DNA of 64,000 bases from Geodermatophilus sabuli (GTDB lineage: Bacteria; Actinomycetota; Actinomycetes; Mycobacteriales; Geodermatophilaceae), in the NCBI RefSeq assembly GCF_900215145.1, contig NZ_OBDO01000006.1, forward strand, positions 1-64,000. Direction: 5' to 3'. The notes under the pieces were generated by a model. That model made no database searches. It was not told the origin of the DNA and saw only the letters and a list, made by a program, of their open reading frames with translations. The position numbers and the translations under genes were made by a program. Below are positions 47,862-55,793 of this stretch, one piece after another. Positions within the stretch are counted from its first letter, which is position 1. Every line of letters starts with the position of its first letter.

Positions 47862-47987
47862 ATGGCCCGCACGACATCGTCGAGCGTGACACGGGCCGAC
47901 GTGCGGTCGACTCCTGCACATCGATCGGTGACAGTGAGCCGCGGTCTGCAGCCTGGCCTGCGGACTGAGCAAGGGCATACGCGATGA
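47862..47987 (+). CDS. 41-residue small ORF upstream of a lipoprotein gene
   Basis: ATG 47862 stands 5 nt after GGGAGG, the best SD of this stretch. The peptide starts MARTTSSSVTRADVRSTPAH, is Arg/Ser/Thr-rich and has no domain. Its TGA overlaps the lipoprotein ATG (ATGA). A TACCCT box (47804-47809) lies upstream. The lipoprotein itself has no SD except inside this ORF, so a leader ORF that couples translation is a reasonable reading. Confidence 0.45.
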   Translation: MARTTSSSVTRADVRSTPAHRSVTVSRGLQPGLRTEQGHTR

Positions 47988-48583
47988 CCCCACCGCGGTG
48001 GGCTACCGGCGCATTCCTTGCCCTCCTTTCCCTCACGGGCTGCGCAGACGGCGAAGCCGCCGCTCCGGAGGCGTCGTCGCCGAGCGCGACGACTTCGCCC
48101 TCGTCCGCCCCGACGTCGCCATCTGGGACGTCGGAGGCTTCAACTCCCCAGGGAGAGGCGGCTGCGGCCGCAACCCGGACTTTCGAGGAGCTACTTCGAG
48201 TCAGCGATGCGGCCAGTCGAGACCCAGGCGCTCGAGATTGGGAGCCAGAGATTCGCCAGTACGCCGCAGATCCAGCGGCCCTTCTAACGGTCCAGTCCGT
48301 GCGGGACTACGCGACCCTCGGGCTTCGGCAGGAGGGTGACTCTGCAGTGGATCTACGGGTCGCCGGAGTTGATCTGACTTCGCCCGAGGGACCAACCGTG
48401 GAACTCACCGGCTGCTACGACAGTCAGAGCGCTCAGACGGTCAACATCGAGACCGGCGAGATAGTCCCCCCTGGGACCCCGGCCAAGTACGTCTGGGACA
48501 TCACCGTCGTCCAGTTCCTGTCGGAGCCCGGAGAACCGTGGCTCGTGACCACGCTCGAGCCATTGACGGATCGGCCGTGCTGA
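47984..48583 (+). CDS. secreted lipoprotein, unknown, island cargo
   Basis: 199 residues. Signal peptide with lipobox LTGC (Cys about 20), a Ser/Thr/Pro-rich linker of about 40 residues, then a mixed domain with AAAATRTFEELLRVSDAASR and a central VDLRVAGVDLTSPEGPTVELTG-like strand region; the shape resembles small NTF2-like lipoproteins common in actinomycetes. It overlaps the next gene by 7 nt, so it may belong to the export operon. Its third codon positions look less GC-rich than those of the housekeeping genes. Confidence 0.72.
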   Translation: MTPPRWATGAFLALLSLTGCADGEAAAPEASSPSATTSPSSAPTSPSGTSEASTPQGEAAAAATRTFEELLRVSDAASRDPGARDWEPEIRQYAADPAALLTVQSVRDYATLGLRQEGDSAVDLRVAGVDLTSPEGPTVELTGCYDSQSAQTVNIETGEIVPPGTPAKYVWDITVVQFLSEPGEPWLVTTLEPLTDRPC

Positions 48584-49494
48584 GGCGCGGCCTGCGCCTG
48601 GTCGCAGCGGTCGTGGCGGCTGGGTTCATCAGCATGGCATCTCCGAGCACAGCCGCAGCCGAGCCAGCGGTTGAGTGCTCCAAGGTCAACCCCCGGACAG
48701 GGGCGTGCCTGCTGTGGGCGTCGACCCCGGGAGGCGGCGGCGCTTCTAGCGACTCGAACCCGGCCGCAGCTCAGACGCAGACAGCCCGCGGAAGGGCGAG
48801 CAGCGGCAGCAACTCATCCACGAACCCGTGCACGTACACCGTGGCCCAGCCACAGCCTCCGACCACGAGTGCCTTGTGGGAGGGGCGCTCTCCGGCCGAC
48901 GGCGTGATGTACGTGCAGCAGTGTCCGCGGACGGACGGGCCGGGCCTGAGCACGCTGCTCGTCTACGTGGCGAACGGCGCTGCTCCGCCGGCACCCCCAG
49001 TGGATCCGCGAGTCCTGGCGGAGCAGGCGATCGCCTCGCTGGTGATGCGGGCACCGGAGATCCGGATGGCGCCGCCGCCGGGCTCGACCAGCGGGCTGGT
49101 CGGGCTGCCGGTGTGGATGTGGACCGAGCGCGGCGAGCAGTTCCTCGGCCCGACCCGGCAGTCGGTGTCGGCCGGTGCGGTCACGGTCACCGCCGTCGGC
49201 GAGGTGAGTCGCATCGTCTGGGACATGGGCGATGGCACCGCGATCGTCTGTGGCGCCGGAACGCCATACTCGCCGGGAGCGGCGGGCGCCTCGCCGGACT
49301 GCGGCCACGTGTATGCGCAGGCGTCGAGCCGGCACGTGCCGGGCGGCGCGTGGCCGGTCACGGCGACCAGCACGTGGACGATCACCTGGTCCGGTGGCGG
49401 CCTCTCGGGCACGGAGACGCTGGAGCTGTCGTCGTCGGCGGAGTTGTTCGTGGGCGAGCTGCACGTCCTCAACCAGGACGGCGGCAGCCGATGA
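48577..49494 (+). CDS. secreted protein opening the Tad-like operon
   Basis: 305 residues. A signal peptide (LRLVAAVVAAGFISMASPSTAAA) is followed by a Ser/Gly/Asn linker and a beta-rich C-terminal domain (VTVTAVGEVSRIVWDMGDGT; CGHVYAQASSRHVPGG; TWTITWSGGGLSGTETLEL) with a PKD-like rhythm, and several Cys. Proteins of this shape are found upstream of actinobacterial Tad-like ATPase operons, function unknown. GTG 48577 overlaps the lipoprotein gene, and the stop overlaps the SAF gene by ATGA. Confidence 0.72.
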   Translation: MLRRGLRLVAAVVAAGFISMASPSTAAAEPAVECSKVNPRTGACLLWASTPGGGGASSDSNPAAAQTQTARGRASSGSNSSTNPCTYTVAQPQPPTTSALWEGRSPADGVMYVQQCPRTDGPGLSTLLVYVANGAAPPAPPVDPRVLAEQAIASLVMRAPEIRMAPPPGSTSGLVGLPVWMWTERGEQFLGPTRQSVSAGAVTVTAVGEVSRIVWDMGDGTAIVCGAGTPYSPGAAGASPDCGHVYAQASSRHVPGGAWPVTATSTWTITWSGGGLSGTETLELSSSAELFVGELHVLNQDGGSR

Positions 49495-50180
49495 CGCGCA
49501 CGGAAGCTCCGAGGCCCACCGCGCCGAGTGCGGTGGCGGCGGCCAACGGGTTGTCCCGAGCGCCGGCGCTGCCGCCACCGCGCCGCCGCCGTCGTCCGGC
49601 GCTGCTGGCCCTGGCGGTGGCGATGGTGGTTCTCGGTGCCGTGGGGGCCGCCTACCTGGCCACGTCGCTGGGGCAGACGGCGCCGGTGATCGCGGTGGCG
49701 CGGGAGGTGCCCTGGGGACAGCAGATCACCGCCGCCGACCTCGTGGAGGCGCGGGTGTCCGCCGATCCGGCGCTGACACCCATCCTGTACGGCGACCGCG
49801 ACCGGGTCATCGGCATGGTCGCCGCCACCACCCTCACCCCGGGGTCGCTCCTCACCCGCGAGGCGCTGACCGAGCAGCCGCTGCCCCCGCCCGGCCAGCA
49901 GCTGGTCGGCGTCGGGGTGTCCGCCGTCCAGCTCCCCGCGACGCCCCTGCGGCCCGGGGATGACGTGCTCCTCGTTCCGGTGACCGGCGGCGGCGGGGCA
50001 GCAGCACCCGACGCGGCGGCGCCGCCCCGCACGGTGGCCGCCACGGTCGTGCAGTCCGGGGCGCCCGGCACCGACGGATTGCGGGTGGTGGATGTGCTTC
50101 TCGACGCCGCCGACGGGCCGGACGTCGCGGCCCGTGCAGCCGCGGGCCTGATCGCCATCGTCGTGGTGGCCGGCGAGTAG
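49491..50180 (+). CDS. SAF-domain protein, CpaB/RcpC-like
   Basis: 229 residues. One TM helix (ALLALAVAMVVLGAVGAAYLA, about 37-57) and an extracytoplasmic SAF domain (VPWGQQITAADLVEARVSAD; TLTPGSLLTREALTEQPLPP; LPATPLRPGDDVLLVPV). CpaB/RcpC proteins link the Tad pilus machinery to the envelope. In a monoderm cell it probably anchors the complex on the outer membrane face or wall. Coupled to its neighbours. Confidence 0.85.
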   Translation: MTRTEAPRPTAPSAVAAANGLSRAPALPPPRRRRRPALLALAVAMVVLGAVGAAYLATSLGQTAPVIAVAREVPWGQQITAADLVEARVSADPALTPILYGDRDRVIGMVAATTLTPGSLLTREALTEQPLPPPGQQLVGVGVSAVQLPATPLRPGDDVLLVPVTGGGGAAAPDAAAPPRTVAATVVQSGAPGTDGLRVVDVLLDAADGPDVAARAAAGLIAIVVVAGE

Positions 50181-50194
50181 GCGAGGGCGCCGCC

Positions 50195-51010
50195 GTGTTG
50201 ATCGCGCTGAGCTCGGCCAAGGGCGCTCCGGGTGTGACCACCACCGGGCTGGCCTTGACGCTGTCCTGGCCGCGCGGCGTGGTGCTGGCGGAGCTGGATC
50301 CGGCGGGCGGTGACGTGCTGGCCGGCTACGGGCGAGCCCAGCTGACCGCGGGCGGGCTCGCCGACCTGGAGTTCGTCGCACGGCGCGGCCAGATGGCGGG
50401 ACAGCTGGACGCTCACCTCCTGCAGCTGGACGCGGCCGGCCGGGCGCGGCTGTTGCCCGGTCTGGCCGATCCGGCCACCGCCCGGCACGTGGACTGGGAG
50501 CGGCTGGCCACCGTGCTCGCGTCGATGGAGGACGGTGCCGTCGACGTGGTGGCCGACTGCGGGCGGCTCCGGGCCGAGCACTTCCCCCACGCCGTGGTCC
50601 GTCGGGCCGCCGCCGTGGTGGTGGTCACCGGTTCGACGCTGCGCGCGGTGCGCGCGGCCGCGCAGGCCGTCGCCGAATTCCGCGAGGAGGGATCGGGCCT
50701 GGCCCCGCACCCGGGAGCGGTGGCGGCGATCGTCATCGGGCCGGGGGAGCCCTATGGCGAGCGGGAGATCGCCGACGCGTTGGGGGTGCCGGTCGTCGGC
50801 GTGCTGCCGCGGGATCCCCGGGCGGCAGCGGTGCTCGGCGACGGCGCTCCGGCCGGCCGGCTGTTCACTCAGTCGGCCCTGCTGCGTGCCGCTCGTTCCG
50901 TCGCGGTCCGGCTGGTCGAGTTCGCGGAGGCGCACGAGGGCCGGCTGACCCCGCCGCCGGCGACTCGATCTGCACCCGAGACCACCGTCGGAGGCGGCCG
51001 TGGTCGCTGA
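50195..51010 (+). CDS. TadZ/MinD-like ATPase with altered P-loop
   Basis: 271 residues of MinD/ParA fold. The P-loop reads SSAKGAPGVTTTGLALTLSW (about 6-25): the usual Lys after Gly-Val-Gly is Thr, giving GAPGVTTT, as known in several TadZ proteins. LAELDPAGGDVLAGYG gives the A' motif and VDVVADCGRL the Walker B. TadZ places Tad machines in the cell. Loss of the Lys suggests weak or no ATP hydrolysis. It overlaps the ATPase gene by 11 nt. Confidence 0.82.
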   Translation: MLIALSSAKGAPGVTTTGLALTLSWPRGVVLAELDPAGGDVLAGYGRAQLTAGGLADLEFVARRGQMAGQLDAHLLQLDAAGRARLLPGLADPATARHVDWERLATVLASMEDGAVDVVADCGRLRAEHFPHAVVRRAAAVVVVTGSTLRAVRAAAQAVAEFREEGSGLAPHPGAVAAIVIGPGEPYGEREIADALGVPVVGVLPRDPRAAAVLGDGAPAGRLFTQSALLRAARSVAVRLVEFAEAHEGRLTPPPATRSAPETTVGGGRGR

Positions 51011-52418
51011 GCCCGTGACCCACCGGACGACGGCGGCCGCATCCCGAGCTGCGGACGAGCCAACCGCCTCGGTGGATTGGACGCTGGTGCGCCGGCTGCA
51101 CGAGACGACGGCGACAGAACTGGCCGCGGAGCTCAAGCGCCGCCCGGCGCTGAGCTCCGCCGCCCAGCAGGAGCTGGCCCGCACCCTCATCCAGGACGGC
51201 ATCGACGAGCTCGTACGCGAGCGGATGCGCACCGGCCAAGCGGTGCCCACGCCGGCCGACGAGCTCGCGATCGCCGAGGCGGTGTTCGCCGCGCAGTTCG
51301 GCCTGGGCCGGCTGCAGCCCTACGTGGACGACCCGCAGGTGGAGAACATCGAGGCGCACGGCTTCGACAACGTCTGGCTGGGCTACGCCGACGGGCGCGA
51401 CGTCCGGGCCGACCCGATCGCCGACTCCGACGAGGACCTGGTCCGGCAGCTGCAGCACATCGCCGCCCGGCTGGGCCGCGCCGAGCGGACGCTGACCACG
51501 GCCAGCCCGCTGCTGACCATGCGCCTGCCGGACGGGTCGCGGTTGGCGGCGGTGATCGAGACCGTGCCGCGGCCGCAGATGGTGATCCGCCGGCACCGGA
51601 TTCGCAACGTCGACCTCGACGACCTGGTCGGCCTGCGGGCGATCGACCGGCCGCTGGCGGAGTTCCTGCGGGCCGCGGTGCGGGCGCGCAAGAACATCGT
51701 GGTCACCGGCGGGCAGGGCGCCGGCAAGACGCTGCTGCTGCGGGCCCTGGCGAACGAGCTGCCGGTGAGCGAGAACCTGGCCACGATCGAGAAGCACTTC
51801 GAGCTGCTGCTGCACGAGCTGCCCGACCGGCATCCGCGGGTGGTGCCCTTCGAGGCCCGGGAGGGCACCGGCGAGCGCGGCCCGGACGGTCGCCGACTCG
51901 GCGAGGTGACGCTGACCGAACTGGTCGAGCAGGCGCTGGTGATGAACGTGTCCCGGGTGTGGCTGGGCGAGGTCCGCGGCGAGGAGGCCTGGCCGCTGAT
52001 CGAGGTCATGGAGGCCGCGGAGGGCGGCTCGGCCTGCACGCTGCACGCCCGCTCGGCGCGCCATGCCTTCGAGCGGCTGGCCAACCTGTGCATGCGCGGC
52101 CGCGCCGCGGTGACCCCCGAGCACGCGTACCGGTCCTGCGCCTCGGCGATCGACCTGGTCGTGCACCTCACCACCGTCGACGAGCGGTGGATCGGCGGGC
52201 CGCGGCATCGGTTCGTCAGCCAGGTCGTCGAGTGCAACGGCCTGGGCGAGGGCGGCCGCCCGGCGGTCACGGAGGTGTTCGCCCCGGGCCCGGACGGGCG
52301 CGCCGTGGGCGAGCACGACCCGGTGGACCTGGCCGACTACCTGCGGGTCGGCTTCGACGCCGACTGGCTGCGATCCGGGCACGGCCGCCGGGCCGCGGCG
52401 ACGGGGGGACGGCGGTGA
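51000..52418 (+). CDS. tadA: CpaF/TadA-type secretion ATPase
   Basis: 472 residues of the type II/IV secretion ATPase family. An N-terminal helical domain, then LQPYVDDPQVENIEAHGFDNVW, Walker A TGGQGAGKTLLLRAL (about 237-251), the Asp box with ATIEKHFELLLHEL, and Walker B/His box region MNVSRVWLGEVRGEEAWPLIE with SACTLHARSA. It powers pilus or pseudopilus assembly with TadB and TadC. GTG 51000. In actinobacteria such genes are also found on integrated elements and linear plasmids. Confidence 0.93.
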   Translation: MVAEPVTHRTTAAASRAADEPTASVDWTLVRRLHETTATELAAELKRRPALSSAAQQELARTLIQDGIDELVRERMRTGQAVPTPADELAIAEAVFAAQFGLGRLQPYVDDPQVENIEAHGFDNVWLGYADGRDVRADPIADSDEDLVRQLQHIAARLGRAERTLTTASPLLTMRLPDGSRLAAVIETVPRPQMVIRRHRIRNVDLDDLVGLRAIDRPLAEFLRAAVRARKNIVVTGGQGAGKTLLLRALANELPVSENLATIEKHFELLLHELPDRHPRVVPFEAREGTGERGPDGRRLGEVTLTELVEQALVMNVSRVWLGEVRGEEAWPLIEVMEAAEGGSACTLHARSARHAFERLANLCMRGRAAVTPEHAYRSCASAIDLVVHLTTVDERWIGGPRHRFVSQVVECNGLGEGGRPAVTEVFAPGPDGRAVGEHDPVDLADYLRVGFDADWLRSGHGRRAAATGGRR

Positions 52419-53323
52419 GCGGCAGCGTGCTGTTCGCCGCGGTCTGCGGGGCCCTGCTGGTCAGCGGCCCGCTGCTGGCCGCGCATGCCCTCACCGCCGC
52501 GGAGGCGCCGGCCCGGCCCTCGCGCCGCCGACCCAGTCCCTCGACGCGCCTCGATCCGCGGACGGCGCGGCGGCAGCGGGTCCTGTGGGGCGCCGCCGCC
52601 GTGGTGGCGGCCGCGGTGTGGCTGGCGTCCGGATGGCCGGTGGGCGGCGTGCTCGCCGGGGGAGCGGTGGTCGGTGTGCCGTGGTTGCTGGCGCAGTTCG
52701 CCACCGGCAACGCCGCGGTGGAGCGGCTGGAGGCGCTGCAGGAATGGGTGCGCCGACTGTCCGACGTGCTCGCCGCCGGCGGAGGCCTGGAGCAGACGCT
52801 GATCCGCTCGGCGCGCACCGCGCCCGAGCCGATCCAGGCGGAGGTGGCGACGCTGGCCGCCCGGCTGCAGGCCCGCTGGCCGACCCCCCGTGCGCTGCTG
52901 GCGTTCGCCGACGACCTGGACGACGCCGCCGGTGACCTGGTGGTGGCCGCGCTGCTGCTCGGCGCCGAGCTCCGCGGGCCGGGGCTGGCGCGCGTGTTGA
53001 CCGAGCTCGCGCACAGCCTCACCGAAGAAGTCACCATGCGCCGCAAGGTCGAGGCCGACCGCGCCAAGCCCCGCGCCAACGCCCGCTGGCTGCTGCTGAT
53101 CACCGTCGCCGCGGCCGGACTGGCGGCGCTGAACGGCGACTACCTCACGCCCTACGGCAGCGCCGTCGGACAGCTGGTGCTGGCCGCCATCGCCGGGCTG
53201 ATGGTCGGCTGCCTGCTGTGGATGCGCCGGCTCACCGTGCCCGCGCCGTCCCCGCGCTTCCTGGTCGACCGCGACCGCGCCGGGCGGCCGGCCGTCGAGC
53301 CGGAGGAGGTGGCGGCGCGATGA
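52415..53323 (+). CDS. tadB: TadB-like type II secretion F-domain protein
   Basis: 302 residues. TM helices near the N-terminus (VLFAAVCGALLVSGPLLAAH, then VLWGAAAVVAAAVWLASGWP) and near the C-terminus enclose a T2SSF domain (LQEWVRRLSDVLAAGGGLEQTLI, FADDLDDAAGDLVVAALLLG, LTELAHSLTEEVTMRRKVEA). It forms the inner-membrane platform with TadC on which the ATPase acts. Coupled at both ends by 4-nt overlaps. Confidence 0.88.
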   Translation: MSGSVLFAAVCGALLVSGPLLAAHALTAAEAPARPSRRRPSPSTRLDPRTARRQRVLWGAAAVVAAAVWLASGWPVGGVLAGGAVVGVPWLLAQFATGNAAVERLEALQEWVRRLSDVLAAGGGLEQTLIRSARTAPEPIQAEVATLAARLQARWPTPRALLAFADDLDDAAGDLVVAALLLGAELRGPGLARVLTELAHSLTEEVTMRRKVEADRAKPRANARWLLLITVAAAGLAALNGDYLTPYGSAVGQLVLAAIAGLMVGCLLWMRRLTVPAPSPRFLVDRDRAGRPAVEPEEVAAR

Positions 53324-54234
53324 GCGGCGGCCAGGCGATGCTCATCGGCTGCGGCGCGCTGCTCGGGCTCGGCGTCTTCCTGCTGGTCCGCGCGGCCCTG
53401 GTGGTCGAGCAGCCACGGCTGTCCGACGCGCTGGCCCGCCTGGACGGGCGAGCGTCGGCTCCCGCGACGATGCCCGTGCCGCAGTCCGGCGATCGGTGGG
53501 CGCGGGCGGCCGGCCGCGCCGGCCCCTGGGCCGCGGCCCGGCTCGCCGCCGCCGGCCTGCGGGCGCCGTCCTCGTCCCTGGCGTTAATCGGCTGGACGCC
53601 GGAGGGGTACGCCGCCCGCAAGGTCGGCGTGGCCGTGTTCGGCGCGGTGTTCGTGCCGCTGCTCGCCGCGGTGCTCGGCGCGGCGGGTGTGCGGCTTCCG
53701 GTGGTGGTGCCGGTGCTGGGGTCGCTGGCGCTGGCCGGGGTGCTGTTCCTCGTCGTCGACCTTGTCGTGCGGGATCAGGCCGCGGAGGCGCGCGGGCAGA
53801 TGCGCCGGGCGCTGTGCTCGTACCTGGACCTGGTCAGCCTGCGGCGGGATGCGAGCGAGGGGCCCACCATCGCCCTGGAGCGGGCCGCAGCGCTGGGGGA
53901 GGGCTGGGTGTTCCGGCGGATCTCCGACGCGCTCGTGGCCGCCCGGCTCGGCGGTGACCCGCCGTGGGACGGGCTGCGCCGGCTGGCCGCGGACACCGGC
54001 GTCGGGGAGCTGGCCGACGTCGCCGACATCGCGGTGGTCGCCGCCCAGGATGGGGCGGCGATCGCGCACACGCTGCGGGCCCGCGCCTCCTCCCTGCGGG
54101 TGCAGCTGCTGGCCGAGGAGGAGGCGGCGGCCAACACCGCCAGCGAGAAGCTCACCGCTCCGGTGGCGCTGTTGTCCATCGGCTTCCTGCTGCTGTTCCT
54201 CTATCCCGCCCTGGCCCGGCTCATGGCTGGCTGA
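53320..54234 (+). CDS. tadC: TadC-like type II secretion F-domain protein
   Basis: 304 residues. Four TM helices, including VFVPLLAAVLGAAG, VVPVLGSLALAGVLFLVVDL and the C-terminal LLSIGFLLLFLYPALARLM; the T2SSF domain between (QMRRALCSYLDLVSLRRDAS, ALGEGWVFRRISDALVAARL, VAAQDGAAIAHTLRARASSL). It partners TadB. ATG 53320 overlaps the tadB stop. A 30-base gap with an SD follows before the Flp-like gene. Confidence 0.88.
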   Translation: MSGGQAMLIGCGALLGLGVFLLVRAALVVEQPRLSDALARLDGRASAPATMPVPQSGDRWARAAGRAGPWAAARLAAAGLRAPSSSLALIGWTPEGYAARKVGVAVFGAVFVPLLAAVLGAAGVRLPVVVPVLGSLALAGVLFLVVDLVVRDQAAEARGQMRRALCSYLDLVSLRRDASEGPTIALERAAALGEGWVFRRISDALVAARLGGDPPWDGLRRLAADTGVGELADVADIAVVAAQDGAAIAHTLRARASSLRVQLLAEEEAAANTASEKLTAPVALLSIGFLLLFLYPALARLMAG

Positions 54235-54264
54235 CCCGACGCCCCGACTCGGAAGGACACCCCG

Positions 54265-54462
54265 ATGACATCGCTGATCGCTACCCTCACCCCCTTCGGG
54301 GCGGCGCTGCGGGACCGGCTGCGCGCGCTCCGCGCGGCGCCGGAGCGGGGCTCGGTCTCGGTGGAGCAGGTGATTATCACCGTGGCGCTGGTCGGCATCG
54401 CCGTGGCCCTGGTCGTGGTGATCGCCAACGCCGTGACCTCGCGCTCGGCCCAGATCCAGTAG
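54265..54462 (+). CDS. Flp-like pilin
   Basis: 65 residues. After a basic N-terminal stretch comes RGSVSVEQVIITVALVGIAV (about 28-47): a prepilin-type site with Gly before the hydrophobic helix and Glu five residues in. The mature part would be only about 35 residues, as for Flp pilins. It is the likely structural subunit. No prepilin peptidase gene is in the window; a chromosomal one elsewhere would be needed. Confidence 0.82.
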   Translation: MTSLIATLTPFGAALRDRLRALRAAPERGSVSVEQVIITVALVGIAVALVVVIANAVTSRSAQIQ

Positions 54463-54469
54463 CCGCGCC

Positions 54470-54934
54470 GTGGCCCGCCCCGCCCGCCCGCGCGGTCCGA
54501 CCCCGCCGCCCCGGCCCGGCCCTGACCGTGGCGGCGCGGCCGGGTCTCGGGTGGCCAGGTGCCGGTCGGGGGAGCGCGGCGCGGCGTCGGTGGAGCTGGC
54601 CGTCACCTTTCCCGTGGTGCTCCTGCTGGTGATGACGCTGATCCAGGCGGCGCTGTGGTTCTACGCCCGCTCCATCGCGCTCGGGGCCGCGCAGGAGGGC
54701 GCCCGGGAGGGCCGGGTGCAGCCCGCCTCGGCCGCGCGCGCCGCGTCGGCCGCCGAGGGCTTCCTCGACCAGGCCGCCTCCGACCTGCTCACCGGCCGGG
54801 ACGTGAGCGTGAGCGGCTCGCCGACCAGCATCGCGGTGACCGTCACGGGCACCTCGCTCAGCCTGTTCCCCGGCCTGTCCGGCTGGTCGGTGAGCCAGAC
54901 CGCCGTCGGCCCCGTCGAACGGCCCACCCCATGA
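54470..54934 (+). CDS. TadE-like pseudopilin
   Basis: 154 residues. A Pro/Arg-rich tail of about 35 residues precedes RGAASVELAVTFPVVLLLVM, the TadE-type prepilin site and helix (about 37-56), then a small extracytoplasmic domain. TadE/TadF minor pseudopilins are needed for pilus assembly. GTG 54470 lies 7 bases after the Flp gene; the stop overlaps the next gene by ATGA. Confidence 0.83.
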   Translation: MARPARPRGPTPPPRPGPDRGGAAGSRVARCRSGERGAASVELAVTFPVVLLLVMTLIQAALWFYARSIALGAAQEGAREGRVQPASAARAASAAEGFLDQAASDLLTGRDVSVSGSPTSIAVTVTGTSLSLFPGLSGWSVSQTAVGPVERPTP

Positions 54935-55356
54935 GCGCCGGGGGAGGGGAGCGGGGCTCGGTGTCGGTCGAGCTGGCGCTGCTGGCCCCGGCGCTGCTCC
55001 TGCTGCTGTCCTTCGCCGTTCTCGCAGGACGCACCGTGGTCGCCGAGGCCGCCGTCGCCGAGGCCGCCCGCGCCGCCGCCCGGGAGGCCTCCCTCGCCCG
55101 GGACGCCGGCACCGCCGCCGCCCTGGCCGGCGCGCAGGCGCAGCAGACCCTGGCCGCGCAGGACCTGCGCTGCCAGCAGGTTTCCGTCGACGTAGACACC
55201 GCCGGCTTCGCCGCGCCGCCCGGCCAGCCCGGCGACGTCACCGTCACCATCGCCTGCGTCGTCGGCCTGGTCGACCTGCTGGCCCCCGGCCTGCCCGGCG
55301 CGGTCACCGTCGGGGCCACCTTCACCAGCCCCGTCGACGCCTACCGCGAACGATGA
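54931..55356 (+). CDS. second TadE-like pseudopilin
   Basis: 141 residues. RGSVSVELALLAPALLLLLS (about 9-28) repeats the prepilin-type pattern of the preceding gene, followed by a helical Ala-rich stretch (VAEAAVAEAARAAAREASLA) and a domain with two Cys. It looks like the TadF-type partner of the first TadE. Coupled by 4-nt overlaps. Confidence 0.82.
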   Translation: MSAGGGERGSVSVELALLAPALLLLLSFAVLAGRTVVAEAAVAEAARAAAREASLARDAGTAAALAGAQAQQTLAAQDLRCQQVSVDVDTAGFAAPPGQPGDVTVTIACVVGLVDLLAPGLPGAVTVGATFTSPVDAYRER

Positions 55357-55793
55357 CCCCGCGAACCGGCCTCCATCCGCCGCACCACGAGCGGGGGGCG
55401 ATCGGCGTCTTCCTCGCCGTCCTCGTTCCCGGCCTGCTGCTGATCATCGGCCTGGCCGTCGACGGCGGCGCCAAGGTGGCCGCCACCCAGCGCGCGAACG
55501 CCATCGCCGACGAGGCCGCCCGCGCCGGCGGGCAGGCCCTCGACGTTCCCGCCGCCCTCGCCGGACGAGTGCAGGTAGACCCGGCCGCGGCGGCCGCCGC
55601 GGCGCGGGACTACCTCGCCCGCAACGACGTGACCGGCGCCGTGACCGTCGTCGACGGCGACACCCTGCGGGTGACCACCACGATCACCGAGCCCACCACC
55701 TTCCTCGGCCTCATCGGCATCACCTCCCTGACCGTGGAGGGCACCGGCACCGCCGACCTGATCACCGACCAGAACGGGGGAGCCGGCCCATGA
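55353..55793 (+). CDS. TadG-like protein (pilus assembly, Flp-type N-terminus)
   Basis: 146 residues. ERGAIGVFLAVLVPGLLLII (about 13-32) has the Gly-x-hydrophobic start of TadG/RcpG N-domains (DUF2134/Tad-like), followed by GLAVDGGAKVAATQRANAIA, a phrase typical of that family. It is short because it lacks the von Willebrand domain of full TadG proteins. Its stop overlaps the LysM-BTAD gene. Confidence 0.8.
   Translation: MTPRTGLHPPHHERGAIGVFLAVLVPGLLLIIGLAVDGGAKVAATQRANAIADEAARAGGQALDVPAALAGRVQVDPAAAAAAARDYLARNDVTGAVTVVDGDTLRVTTTITEPTTFLGLIGITSLTVEGTGTADLITDQNGGAGP

Noticed and set aside
50195..51010. Island partition ATPase (ParA)
   Set aside because: It sits between the SAF and CpaF genes and lacks the P-loop Lys, which fits TadZ rather than plasmid partition.
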